Shown piece by piece: positions 1 to 7,325 of a DNA stretch of 11,767 nt. The stretch comes from Caldifarciminota bacterium 4484_18 (GTDB lineage: Bacteria; Hydrothermota; UBA3073; NMUJ01). The notes below the pieces were generated by a model. That model was not told where the DNA came from, did no database searches, and worked only from the letters and a program-made list of their open reading frames with translations. The stretch covers positions 1 to 11,767 of the forward strand of contig NMUJ01000017.1 of the NCBI GenBank assembly GCA_002256535.1, written 5' to 3'. The position numbers and the translations under genes were made by a program. Positions within the stretch are counted from its first letter, which is position 1. Each line of letters starts with the position of its first letter.

Positions 1-605
1 ATATTGCCGTAGAAGTTGAGCCCCGACTGCTTCAACAACCTATGTGCTTCCATGATCTTATCACCACCTTTGATATCCTCCTCACCCATTGATACCAACC
101 CAATGCTGGGGTTATCGATGCCCAACGCACGCTCTAAGTATATCGATGCCATCATCGCAAACTGATACAAATGGATGGGCTCCGCATCCACATTCGCACC
201 TACATCCAGTACCAACGTATAGCCCTTGACGGTGGGGAAAAACGTTGCCAACGCAGGTCGTTTGATACCTTTCAGGCGACCAAGTTTAGTAACTGCTGCC
301 ACCATATAAGCACCTGAGTTGCCAAACCCTACGAATGCATCAAGTTCACCCCTTTTCTGTAACTCCATACCCATAACTATTGAGGAGTTGGGCTTCTTGC
401 GGATTGCATCCAGCGGATGTTCATCCATACCGATGACCTGCTCCGTATGGTAGAGCTTGACCCAGGTTGGAACTCTATCTTTGAGCAGGTTCTCGTCACC
501 TACGAGCACAAGCTCAAACGGCGGTGGTTCAAGCCCATTAACCGCACGTATAATGACGTCAGGTGCATAATCACCCCCCATAGCATCTAATCCGATCCTG
601 GCCAT
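1..605 (-). CDS. plsX: Phosphate acyltransferase PlsX (3' part cut by window edge)
   Basis: PlsX makes acyl-phosphate from acyl-ACP, the first step of the PlsX/PlsY route to phosphatidic acid, at the inner face of the membrane. The first 201 codons are visible and the C-terminal third lies outside the window. Family landmarks are in order: the N-terminal LDAMGGDYAPD (residues 6-16), VIGMDEHPLDAIRKK (57-71) with the following SSIVMG, GNSGA (95-99), KRPALATFFPTVKG (115-128), DVGANVDAEP (134-143) and MGEEDIKGGD (173-182). The usual SAGNTGA is FGFGNSGA here, a mild change in a conserved loop. The start ATG is chosen because GAGGTGAAGG lies about 10 bases upstream, inside the end of rpmF, and the protein begins exactly at the family N-terminus. 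It follows rpmF by 4 bases, the classical bacterial rpmF-plsX order, so the two are almost certainly cotranscribed. Identification is secure. Confidence 0.96.
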   Translation of the reverse strand, partial: MARIGLDAMGGDYAPDVIIRAVNGLEPPPFELVLVGDENLLKDRVPTWVKLYHTEQVIGMDEHPLDAIRKKPNSSIVMGMELQKRGELDAFVGFGNSGAYMVAAVTKLGRLKGIKRPALATFFPTVKGYTLVLDVGANVDAEPIHLYQFAMMASIYLERALGIDNPSIGLVSMGEEDIKGGDKIMEAHRLLKQSGLNFYGN

Positions 606-609
606 ATGG

Positions 610-786
610 TTAAACCTTCACCTCTTTACCCTTATAGTGATGACAATAGGGGCATATATGATGTGGTAGTATCAACCTACCACAGTTGGGACATGGCACC
701 AACTGCAACAACTTCTGCTTACGTTCCCACTGTGACCTATGATGTCCTACCCGACTTTTGGATTTACGTTTCTTCGGTACACCCAT
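610..786 (-). CDS. rpmF: 50S ribosomal protein L32
   Basis: A 58-residue protein starting MGVPKKRKSKSR and ending KGKEVKV. The basic N-terminus followed by a CPNCG...CPYC zinc ribbon (Cys32, Cys35, Cys45, Cys48), LPHHIC and the YKGKEV tail is diagnostic of bacterial L32, a zinc-binding protein of the large ribosomal subunit. Length matches the family (about 55-62 residues). The ATG has a GGAGG site four bases upstream (791-795). The stop codon is four bases before plsX, and the plsX ribosome-binding site is inside this gene. Both zinc Cys pairs are present, so this is the zinc-dependent C+ form. Confidence 0.95.
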   Translation of the reverse strand: MGVPKKRKSKSRVGHHRSQWERKQKLLQLVPCPNCGRLILPHHICPYCHHYKGKEVKV

Positions 787-803
787 CGTTCCTCCACAGT
801 TAA

Positions 804-830
804 ATAATACTTAATAAGCTTGCACGTCAA
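804..830 (-). promoter_or_regulatory. Candidate sigma70-type promoter for rpmF-plsX
   Basis: Read on the minus strand, TTGACG (825-830) is followed after 15 bases by TATTAT (804-809). Transcription would start near 797, leaving a leader of only about 11 bases that already contains the GGAGG site. The position is right, in the 72-base gap between the isomerase stop and rpmF. The spacer is 1-2 bases shorter than the 16-18 usual for this promoter class, which lowers confidence. Confidence 0.4.
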
Positions 831-858
831 TCACTGAACTGATCTACTGCCATAGCCG

Positions 859-2421
859 TTACGATGGCTTTGTGTACTCCAACCCGTTTCTGTCGAATAC
901 CTTAAACCCTATATCTAACCTATGTGCAAACTCCACCAGATGTGCAGTATAGTCACCATATGTGAATGCAAGGTGGTTACAAGGCCACATGTCTATCATC
1001 GTATCCTCCGGTATGAACAATTTACCCTTTATCATCGGCCATGCATAGTTGTAACGTTCATGTTCATCGGGGTCAACCTCTATCGTTTCAACCACAGTTG
1101 CTACAAGCACATACCGCAAGTTTTCGCGTGCCAACCGTGCTACGGTGATAAGTTCACCACCGGGTGTCCTACCCCTAACCGCAGCACCTCCCGCACGATA
1201 GAATATCTCCTGTGGCATATACTCTACCCTTGCCAATTTAGCGAGTGGTGCCTCATCTGTGGTACCAAAATAGTATGGTGGATGTTGACCACAGTTCATT
1301 ATGATAAGTGTACCATTACTTATATCACGAAAGTCACCAAACCCCACCGGTTTGCCGCTCATCATATAGAGTATCAGTTGCGTAAGTGCCGAATCCATAT
1401 CGTTTTCGCATGCAGTCGGTATTATGAGTTTATCATGACCGGCAGGATCAACGTCATTATTCAAATAAGCTGTCGCTATACATGCAGTACATTCGTTGGC
1501 TGATAGCTCATCCTGACATTTGATACCCGCAAACGTGGCATTATGTTCAGCTATTATATCGTATGCTGCATAATACAGCGATATCTGATATACCAGTTTG
1601 TTGAGGTTGAGGACTTCAGGTTGCCCGAGCTCAACCTTACCCACCCCTTTTCCATGTATCATATTGAACGCCTCTTGTACACGGTCATCTATAATCTCGA
1701 ACCTACCTGTACCAGGTTTATCGTACCATTTTACCATCCCCAACGCTCTATCCTTGAGCACAGATTGACCCAAGTTATCATAACTAACACCAAACACCTT
1801 CTGCCACAGATCCACGTCCGTTGTAGCTGTTGCCATCTTAAGCGCCATACCACCAAACGCCAGATACTTTTGATACGGTAACTGTGAGGTCACTTCCTTC
1901 ACTTTAGGTGCAGCCCTCACACGTTGTTCGTGGAACTCAAGTATTTTAAACAACCGGTTGATAGCCTCCCCATCATGCTCTATATCGCCATAACACAACA
2001 CATAGGGTATACCCAATCGCTTAAGTGCACCACCAACCGCCATACCTGCAACCAGTCCAGGTACTTTCGTCTCTTTATGGCTGAATATCACCACACGTGC
2101 AATATCTCCGGTTTCCTTTTCGAAAAGCTTCACCGCATCTACTGAATCATACGGGAATGTCCACGACCCCTGGTTCAGTATCAACACATCCGGTTTGTGT
2201 TTCGCAACATTCTTCACGTGTTTGATCACCAACCCCGTATTCCATGCGAGTTGCTCATTAGCCGGTAGTCCTTCGCCACCTCGTACAACTTCATACCCAT
2301 GTACCCTCAGCACATTAATAAGTAGTGTCTCATGCTTCAACATCATCTCAGTGTTGACGGCTCTAACCCATTCACGTGGATCGTTCGGCGATATCACCCC
2401 TATCTTTAGCTTATACCCCAT
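859..2421 (-). CDS. L-fucose/L-arabinose isomerase family protein
   Basis: Predicted cytoplasmic metal-dependent aldose-ketose isomerase of 520 residues. The N-terminus KLKIGVISPNDP, the middle PTACENDMDSALT, then GDFRDI, NCGQHPP and the C-terminal NHLAFTYGD follow the FucI/AraA-like fold. Likely metal ligands are Glu339, Asp363 and His483; the first two sit almost where E. coli FucI has Glu337 and Asp361. The whole domain reads through without a break, unlike several neighbours. The reading frame is open to an ATG at 2478, adding 19 residues unlike the family. I prefer the ATG at 2421 because homology starts there and a promoter-like pair lies just upstream. No start has a clear ribosome-binding site, so a leaderless mRNA is possible. 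The substrate cannot be fixed from sequence; a ribulokinase-like gene at 5713-7279 makes L-arabinose or a related pentose plausible. Confidence 0.85.
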   Translation of the reverse strand: MGYKLKIGVISPNDPREWVRAVNTEMMLKHETLLINVLRVHGYEVVRGGEGLPANEQLAWNTGLVIKHVKNVAKHKPDVLILNQGSWTFPYDSVDAVKLFEKETGDIARVVIFSHKETKVPGLVAGMAVGGALKRLGIPYVLCYGDIEHDGEAINRLFKILEFHEQRVRAAPKVKEVTSQLPYQKYLAFGGMALKMATATTDVDLWQKVFGVSYDNLGQSVLKDRALGMVKWYDKPGTGRFEIIDDRVQEAFNMIHGKGVGKVELGQPEVLNLNKLVYQISLYYAAYDIIAEHNATFAGIKCQDELSANECTACIATAYLNNDVDPAGHDKLIIPTACENDMDSALTQLILYMMSGKPVGFGDFRDISNGTLIIMNCGQHPPYYFGTTDEAPLAKLARVEYMPQEIFYRAGGAAVRGRTPGGELITVARLARENLRYVLVATVVETIEVDPDEHERYNYAWPMIKGKLFIPEDTMIDMWPCNHLAFTYGDYTAHLVEFAHRLDIGFKVFDRNGLEYTKPS

Positions 2422-2430
2422 TTCATGCTT

Positions 2431-2458
2431 AATATAAGTGATAAATCCCATCCGACAA
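2431..2458 (-). promoter_or_regulatory. Candidate promoter for the isomerase (leaderless arrangement)
   Basis: On the minus strand TTGTCG (2453-2458) and TATATT (2431-2436) are separated by 16 bases. A start site 6-7 bases downstream would fall at about 2424, only a few bases before the preferred ATG at 2421. That would explain why this start has no ribosome-binding site. The -35 matches only in part, so this is a weak call. Confidence 0.3.
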
Positions 2459-2469
2459 TAACATACTTC

Positions 2470-2497
2470 TTGACACATGTTTATCTGCTTATATGAT
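2470..2497 (+). promoter_or_regulatory. Strong sigma70-type promoter for the membrane-protein operon
   Basis: A perfect TTGACA (2470-2475), a 16-base spacer and TATGAT (2492-2497) precede the GGAGGTG ribosome-binding site at 2508-2514. The predicted start is near 2504, giving a leader of about 13 bases. It lies back to back with the isomerase promoter candidate, so the two units diverge from a gap of under 100 bases. Confidence 0.65.
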
Positions 2498-2516
2498 GTA
2501 TATCACTGGAGGTGCC

Positions 2517-3611
2517 ATGGCTTTTTTAAGCTGGTTAGTGTTTATTTTACAAATCTCACCACCAACCAACGTCATCGCATACGATCGGCCCAACGATGCC
2601 GGTAAGGCGATCATCATACGGTGGCAACTATCGCCACAAGATACCGAGCTCACCCGCTACGAGATACTACGTATATCAGCAGATACCGTGCAACCCGTAG
2701 GCAGTGTACCTGCTGGTATAGATGAGTTTGTTGACGTCACCTGTAATGATGGTATCCAGTACAGGTACCAAGTAGTGGCTGTAAAAGATACCGAACGTGC
2801 TGCGTCAGGGATTACACCTCCCGTGATGAGTTCAGCCCAATGGTTCAACACTGGTCGTATCAACGTGTTAATTGGTGTGATACTCTTCTCATCCATCGTA
2901 TTGTACTTCATACGTAGTGCACGTAGAGGTAAACCGCTCTTCATACGTCGTATTGCGGGGTTGGATGCACTCGAAGAAGCTGTAGGTCGTGCTACCGAAA
3001 TGGGTCGTCCCATACTTTTCATACCTGGTATCGCATCCGTAGCAAATATTGGCACTATTGCTGGACTCAATATACTTGGTGAGGTTGCCAAGAAAGCCGC
3101 CAAATATGAAACCCCACTACTTGTACCCAACCGCGACCCTGTGGTCTACACCGTAGCACGTGAAGTCGTACGTGAAGCCTACACCAGTGTGGGACGGCCA
3201 GATCTATTCGATCCCGACAACGTGTATTTCGTCACCCAAGAGCAGTTCGGTTACGCTGCCGCCGTTTGTGGTACCATGGTACGTGAACGTCCAGCTACTA
3301 ACCTATTCTTTGGTATGTTCTGGGCAGAATCGCTGATACTGGCAGAAACAGGTGCTACCACCGGTGCTATACAGATAGCGGGTACGGATTCGGTTCATCA
3401 GCTACCCTTCTTCATACCTGCCTGCGACTATACCATCATCGGTGAGGAACTCTATGCAGCAAGCGCATACTTATCACGTGAACCTGTCCTATTGGGATCA
3501 CTTAAGGGGCAAGACTATGGTAAACTGTTGATCGTTAGTGCGTTGGTCATCGCCTCCGTACTATCGTTGGTTGGCCTTACTAATATTTGGAAGTTTTTCT
3601 CCGTCCAGTAG
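2517..3611 (+). CDS. FN3 + DUF6754-like membrane protein, first gene of a four-gene cassette
   Basis: A 364-residue protein of unknown function. Residues 1-18 are hydrophobic (weak signal or anchor). Residues 19-102 form a fibronectin-III-like domain (PPTNVIAYDRPN ... YRYQVVAVKD). A membrane segment at 114-133 is followed by basic RSARRGK, placing the next part in the cytoplasm. Residues 146-330 are a globular alpha/beta domain that I recognise as DUF6754-type, with GRPILFIPGI (163-172), NVYFVTQEQFGYAAAVCGTM (235-254) and the FFIPACDYTIIGEELYAASA region (298-317). A final membrane segment spans about 336-356. The start is chosen because GGAGGTGCC directly precedes this ATG; an in-frame ATG at 2493 overlaps the promoter. 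It is followed 8 bases later by the next gene, with AGGAGG in the gap. No catalytic motif is evident; a scaffold or sensor role in a membrane complex is inference. The family name is from memory. Confidence 0.8.
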   Translation: MAFLSWLVFILQISPPTNVIAYDRPNDAGKAIIIRWQLSPQDTELTRYEILRISADTVQPVGSVPAGIDEFVDVTCNDGIQYRYQVVAVKDTERAASGITPPVMSSAQWFNTGRINVLIGVILFSSIVLYFIRSARRGKPLFIRRIAGLDALEEAVGRATEMGRPILFIPGIASVANIGTIAGLNILGEVAKKAAKYETPLLVPNRDPVVYTVAREVVREAYTSVGRPDLFDPDNVYFVTQEQFGYAAAVCGTMVRERPATNLFFGMFWAESLILAETGATTGAIQIAGTDSVHQLPFFIPACDYTIIGEELYAASAYLSREPVLLGSLKGQDYGKLLIVSALVIASVLSLVGLTNIWKFFSVQ

Positions 3612-3619
3612 GAGGTAAC

Positions 3620-4240
3620 ATGCGTCGTTCATTACCGTTAGCTATATGCTTTGTGATGGGTATACTCATGATAATACAGTTTTTCATCCCACATCCTGTA
3701 TCTATTAAATTTTTCGACCTCACTTACAAATGGTACATCGTAATAGCTGCATTCGCACTTGTACTGGGTGCAGGTAGCCTCATATCACATCATACCGAAC
3801 GCATAAGATATCGACGTGAAGGTTGGGCCTACAGCGTAGTAGCGCTTATCTCACTTGTAGTGACTGCAGGTATCGGCTTATTTGGTGGCATAGAGAGTGG
3901 TTCATTATTCATGACAATCTATGGGAACATAATCGTACCACTTGGTGCATCGATGTTCGCCATACTCGCATTCTACATGGCATCCGCTGCATATAGGGCA
4001 TTCAGGGCACGTACACGTGAAGCCACCCTGTTGCTGGTATCAGCTTTCATTGTGATGCTGGGTATGGTACCTTTTGGTTACTACATATGGCCAGGGCTAC
4101 CTAAGCTTGCCAACTGGCTACTTAATGTACCCAACCTTGCTGCCAAACGTGGCATAATCTTCGGTGTAGCACTCGGCATGATAGCTACTTCACTTAAGAT
4201 CATATTGGGTATAGAGCGTAGCTGGTTGGGAGGTAGCTGA
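3620..4240 (+). CDS. Six-helix integral membrane protein, second gene of the cassette
   Basis: A 206-residue hydrophobic protein, function unknown. Membrane segments are seen at about 5-24, 36-54, 69-88, 100-124, 135-153 and 180-200. Polar loops carry SHHTERIRYRRE (55-67) and YRAFRARTREA (124-134), both basic and therefore predicted cytoplasmic. The most distinctive stretch is GNIIVPLGASMFAIL followed by FYMASAAYRAFRART. The ATG has AGGAGGTAAC immediately upstream; an upstream ATG at 3587 lies inside the previous gene and lacks a site. The stop TGA shares one base with the next start (TGATG), indicating translational coupling. The uninterrupted frame and tight spacing support a working operon. 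Confidence 0.8.
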   Translation: MRRSLPLAICFVMGILMIIQFFIPHPVSIKFFDLTYKWYIVIAAFALVLGAGSLISHHTERIRYRREGWAYSVVALISLVVTAGIGLFGGIESGSLFMTIYGNIIVPLGASMFAILAFYMASAAYRAFRARTREATLLLVSAFIVMLGMVPFGYYIWPGLPKLANWLLNVPNLAAKRGIIFGVALGMIATSLKIILGIERSWLGGS

Positions 4241-5082
4241 TGCGTATAGGTGAAACTTTACTTAGAATTGACCGTCGTGTGATATATCTCATACTCGGTA
4301 TAGCGGTGATCGCACCATTGATCAAACCCATCGGCATACCAGTAAACGTAATGCCCGAAACCCAAAAGCTGTTCGATGCAATCAACCAGATCCCATCCAA
4401 TGATAAGCCATTACTCATCTCCGTCGATTTCGACCCCGCCGCTATGCCGGAACTCTACCCCATGTTACTGGCGATATTACGACATGCGTTTGCCAAAAAC
4501 ATAAGGGTACTCGTACTCGCAATATGGGCACCCGGTACGGGGTTGGGTGAGATGGCACTCCAAACCGTAGCCCCTGAGTACAACAAAACCTACGGTAGGG
4601 ACTATGTATTTTTGGGCTACAAACCCGGTATGACAGCGGTGATGCTCGGTATGGGTGAATCCATCCGTGGCGTATTCCCTACCGACTATTATGGTACGCC
4701 ATTGGATTCGCTCGAAATGATGCAACCCATACGTAACTATCGCGATATAGCGATGTGTGTATCACTCTCTGCAGGTACACCTGGTTACTTGGAATGGATC
4801 TCCTATGCAGGTGCCCGCTATGGGTTGAAGATAGGTACCGGTGTAACCGCAGTCTCTGCAGCTGACGCATACCCATACGTACAGACTGGTCAACTCTGTG
4901 GCCTATTGGCGGGGCTCAAAGGTGCTTCAGAGTATGAGACATTGGTCGAACGTCACGGTTACAGTAAGGCGTTCAAACCCGCCTGCCAAGGTATGGACTC
5001 ACAATCACTTGCACACCTTGTCATGATGATATTCATCGTACTTGGTAACATTGGTTATTTCCTAACCCGGAGGCAACGATGA
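4240..5082 (+). CDS. Membrane-anchored alpha/beta protein, third gene of the cassette
   Basis: A 280-residue protein with one membrane helix at each end (about 14-32 and 256-275) flanked by basic residues (RIDRR before the first, TRRQR after the last). By the positive-inside rule the roughly 220-residue domain between them faces outward. Its order of elements, KPLLISVDFDP (56-66), the helix, then IRVLVLAIWAPGTG (88-101), RDYVFLGYKPGMTAVMLGMG (120-139), IAMCVSLSAGTPGYLEW (170-186), LKIGTGVTAVSAADAYPYV (196-214) and GQLCGLLAGLKGASEYE (217-233), parallels the DUF6754-like domain of the first cassette gene, suggesting distant paralogy. GGGAGGT precedes the ATG. It overlaps the previous gene by one base and the next by four. 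No active site is recognised, and function is unknown. Confidence 0.78.
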   Translation: MRIGETLLRIDRRVIYLILGIAVIAPLIKPIGIPVNVMPETQKLFDAINQIPSNDKPLLISVDFDPAAMPELYPMLLAILRHAFAKNIRVLVLAIWAPGTGLGEMALQTVAPEYNKTYGRDYVFLGYKPGMTAVMLGMGESIRGVFPTDYYGTPLDSLEMMQPIRNYRDIAMCVSLSAGTPGYLEWISYAGARYGLKIGTGVTAVSAADAYPYVQTGQLCGLLAGLKGASEYETLVERHGYSKAFKPACQGMDSQSLAHLVMMIFIVLGNIGYFLTRRQR

Positions 5083-5708
5083 ACGTATCACTCAACCCAC
5101 TCGTATGGTTTGCGGCGTTATTAACGTTATCGATTTTCTCCTTCCTCTACAGGGATAATCCATTTTACAGGTTTGCCGAACACCTATTCGTAGGTACTTC
5201 AATGGGATACTGGATTGCATTAACCTGGCATAACGCCGTAAAGCCTAACCTTTGGATACCACTCGTAAAGGAACATAACCTGCTCTACATTATACCGCTC
5301 ATATTGGGGTTGTTCTACTTCTTGCGATTCGTACCGCGTTTGAACTGGTTTGTACGTCTACCGATAGCTTTCTCGTTGGGTTGGGCCTCCGGTGTCGCCA
5401 TACCCGCTGTACTTCAAGCTTCTATCATCAAACAGCTACAGGGGACGATGCTCACCCCAGCTATGTTTAACCGTTGGGATACGGGATTATGGTCGATCGT
5501 TATCCTGATAGGTGTCATCTGCACAATATTGTTTTTCTTCTTTTCAGCCGAACGTCGTGGCATTATGAAGCCGATCGCCCAAATCGGTATAACGTTTCTG
5601 ATGATAGGGTTTGGTGCGAGCTTCGGTTACACGGTGATGGCCCGTATCTCGCTGTTGATAGGTCGTATGCAGTTCCTATTACGTGATTGGCTTGGTATAG
5701 TACAATAA
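5079..5708 (+). CDS. Polytopic membrane protein, fourth gene of the cassette
   Basis: A 209-residue, very hydrophobic protein of unknown function. Likely membrane segments lie at about 8-23, 37-52 (weaker), 69-86, 92-112, 138-157 and 167-190. Near the N-terminus YRDNPFYRFAEHLFVGTSMG (24-43) is a mixed polar/aromatic stretch that looks like the family hallmark. The last residues RMQFLLRDWLGIVQ may form an amphipathic helix. GGAGGCAACG precedes the ATG, which overlaps the stop of the previous gene (ATGA). It ends the operon: its stop lies four bases from the stop of the convergent kinase gene, leaving no room for a terminator between them. Confidence 0.78.
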   Translation: MNVSLNPLVWFAALLTLSIFSFLYRDNPFYRFAEHLFVGTSMGYWIALTWHNAVKPNLWIPLVKEHNLLYIIPLILGLFYFLRFVPRLNWFVRLPIAFSLGWASGVAIPAVLQASIIKQLQGTMLTPAMFNRWDTGLWSIVILIGVICTILFFFFSAERRGIMKPIAQIGITFLMIGFGASFGYTVMARISLLIGRMQFLLRDWLGIVQ

Positions 5709-5712
5709 GGTA

Positions 5713-7279
5713 TCAGGAGGATACTTCAATCTGTCTCAACCCATGCATAATATCGTATTGTGTACCGAACATCTTGTACAGCTCTCTGTACATAGAGTAT
5801 AATTTATCGTAAACCTTAACCGCACGCTCATCTGGTATCACTATAGTATCGGGAGCCCCTACTATCGCTTGTATAGCTTTGTCAAACGTATCGAACCCAG
5901 TCCACTCTTTACCGGCAGCTACCAACCCACATATTAACGCACCTGTAGCTACTGGCTCACCCTTATACACTTTTATGGGTTTGTTCAATACATCCGCATA
6001 GATTTTCACCAGTAATTCACTCTTTGTTAACCCACCACATACCCTTATCTCATCTATCATGATACCGGCATTTTCGTGCACTTCGGCAATCACTCTGGTA
6101 CCATATGCGGTTGATTCCACCAATGCCCTGTATATATCGTGTGGCTTGGTATTCAGTGTTAGCCCAACTATAAGGCCTGTCAGCTCAGCATCCATCAACA
6201 CACTACGGTTGCCATGCCACCAGTCCAATGCTATAAGATGCGATTCGCCGGGTTTAAGTTCCATCGCTAACCTCTCCATCGTCGTGTAGGGGTTATCGCA
6301 TTTCACAAATCTGCTGACAAACCACGCAAGTATATCACCCGTAGCGGATTGACCCGATTCGTACCCCCAATAACCTGGTAATATACCATCCTTCACCATC
6401 CCCGCATATCCGTCAAATATTACAGGTTTATCGTTTAACACCATATGGCATGAAGATGTACCCATTATTATGCCCATAATACCAGGTTGTGATATACCCA
6501 TACCGATTGCACCCGCATGTGCATCTATCATTGACACCGCCACAGGGGTACCAGGTTTGAGCCCCGTGATATCGGCACCTCTATGTGTTAAGAACCCCGC
6601 AAGTGTACCGGGTGGGTTCACCTCAGTTATCTGTTTCGTTTCGTATAAATTACGTAATCGCGGATCGAGCGCCTCTAAGAATTCAGGTTGTGGAAACCCC
6701 AACTCCGCCACCCAGAGCCCCTTGTACCCAGCATTACAGGTGCTACGTGTTCTTTTACCTGTCAATTGATAAACTATCCAATCACCAGCATCAAAAAATA
6801 TATCCGTAATCTCATAAATATGTGGTGCATTACGCAGTAGCTCAAACACTTTCGGTAACATCCACTCTACAGATATTTGACCACTGTAGTAAGGGAGGAA
6901 CGGTTCGTTTCGCGCCTTCGCTATCTCATTGATGATACGAGTCTCTTCCTTTGCACCATGATGTTTCCACAGCTTCACATATGCATGCGGTTCGTATGTA
7001 AATCGCAGTGAACGCTATCCCTATGCTTACCACACTATCGCTGGTTATATCTGCGAGCTTCAACACTTGAGGTATAGCTTCTCCCATCGCCTGTAGATAG
7101 TCCTCCGCATCCTGTAAAGCCCAATCCTCCGGTAGTTGCACTTTATCCTTTAGGTATTCGTCCATCACACCCCATCTATAACGTGATTTTGTGGTAAATT
7201 GTTCACCAGTATCGAGATCCATCAACACCACGCGTAGCGATTCAGTACCGAAATCCAATCCCAACGCATACTTATGCAT
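5713..7279 (-). pseudogene. araB: L-ribulokinase-like FGGY kinase, split by a frameshifting deletion
   Basis: FGGY-family sugar kinases phosphorylate sugars with ATP in the cytoplasm; ribulokinase makes L-ribulose-5-phosphate in arabinose catabolism. The N-terminal part (ATG at 7279) has GLDFGTESLRVVLMDLDTGE, PEDWALQD and IGIAFT, then loses frame near 7005-7010 and runs out of frame to 6926. The C-terminal part (open to 5713; its apparent start at 6978 is a GTG inside the domain) has YEPHAYVKLWKHHGA, AGDWIVYQLTG, MIDAHAG with the likely catalytic Asp, MGTSSCHMV and CGGLTKSEL. These motifs are those of ribulokinases rather than xylulokinases. At the junction about 17-18 codons are missing, corresponding to the family's SCTMLPVD..G.PLC loop after GIDFT. 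Restored, the protein would be about 540 residues, the normal length. As read, it should not give an active enzyme. No clear ribosome-binding site precedes 7279. It could be real decay or a sequence error. Confidence 0.85.
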
Positions 7280-7325
7280 CGTTAGAGAGGTACCGTAGAA
7301 GCTACAACAGCAAATTTATACTGGA

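Noticed and set aside
606..803. 65-residue plus-strand open frame
   Set aside because: Antisense to rpmF, which is certain.
849..868. Inverted repeat GCCAT...ATGGC at the isomerase stop codon as a terminator
   Set aside because: Five-base stem with a 10-base loop and no U-tract on the transcribed strand; likely chance.
922..1503. 193-residue open frame on the plus strand, with others at 1543-1881, 1924-2145 and 2195-2437
   Set aside because: They lie antisense to the well-supported isomerase, have no ribosome-binding site and show Cys/His/Tyr-rich composition typical of shadow frames.
2657..3130. 157-residue minus-strand open frame
   Set aside because: Antisense to the FN3/DUF6754-like gene, whose reading frame has recognisable domains; the shadow protein has none.
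6926..7012. Programmed ribosomal frameshift in the ribulokinase
   Set aside because: A conserved segment is missing at the junction, not just the frame, and no slippery run or stimulatory hairpin is seen. A deletion explains it better.
7280..7325. Promoter between the lipoprotein and the kinase (TATAAA, TTGCTG)
   Set aside because: No -35/-10 pair with acceptable spacing could be assembled; the kinase may be read through from upstream.
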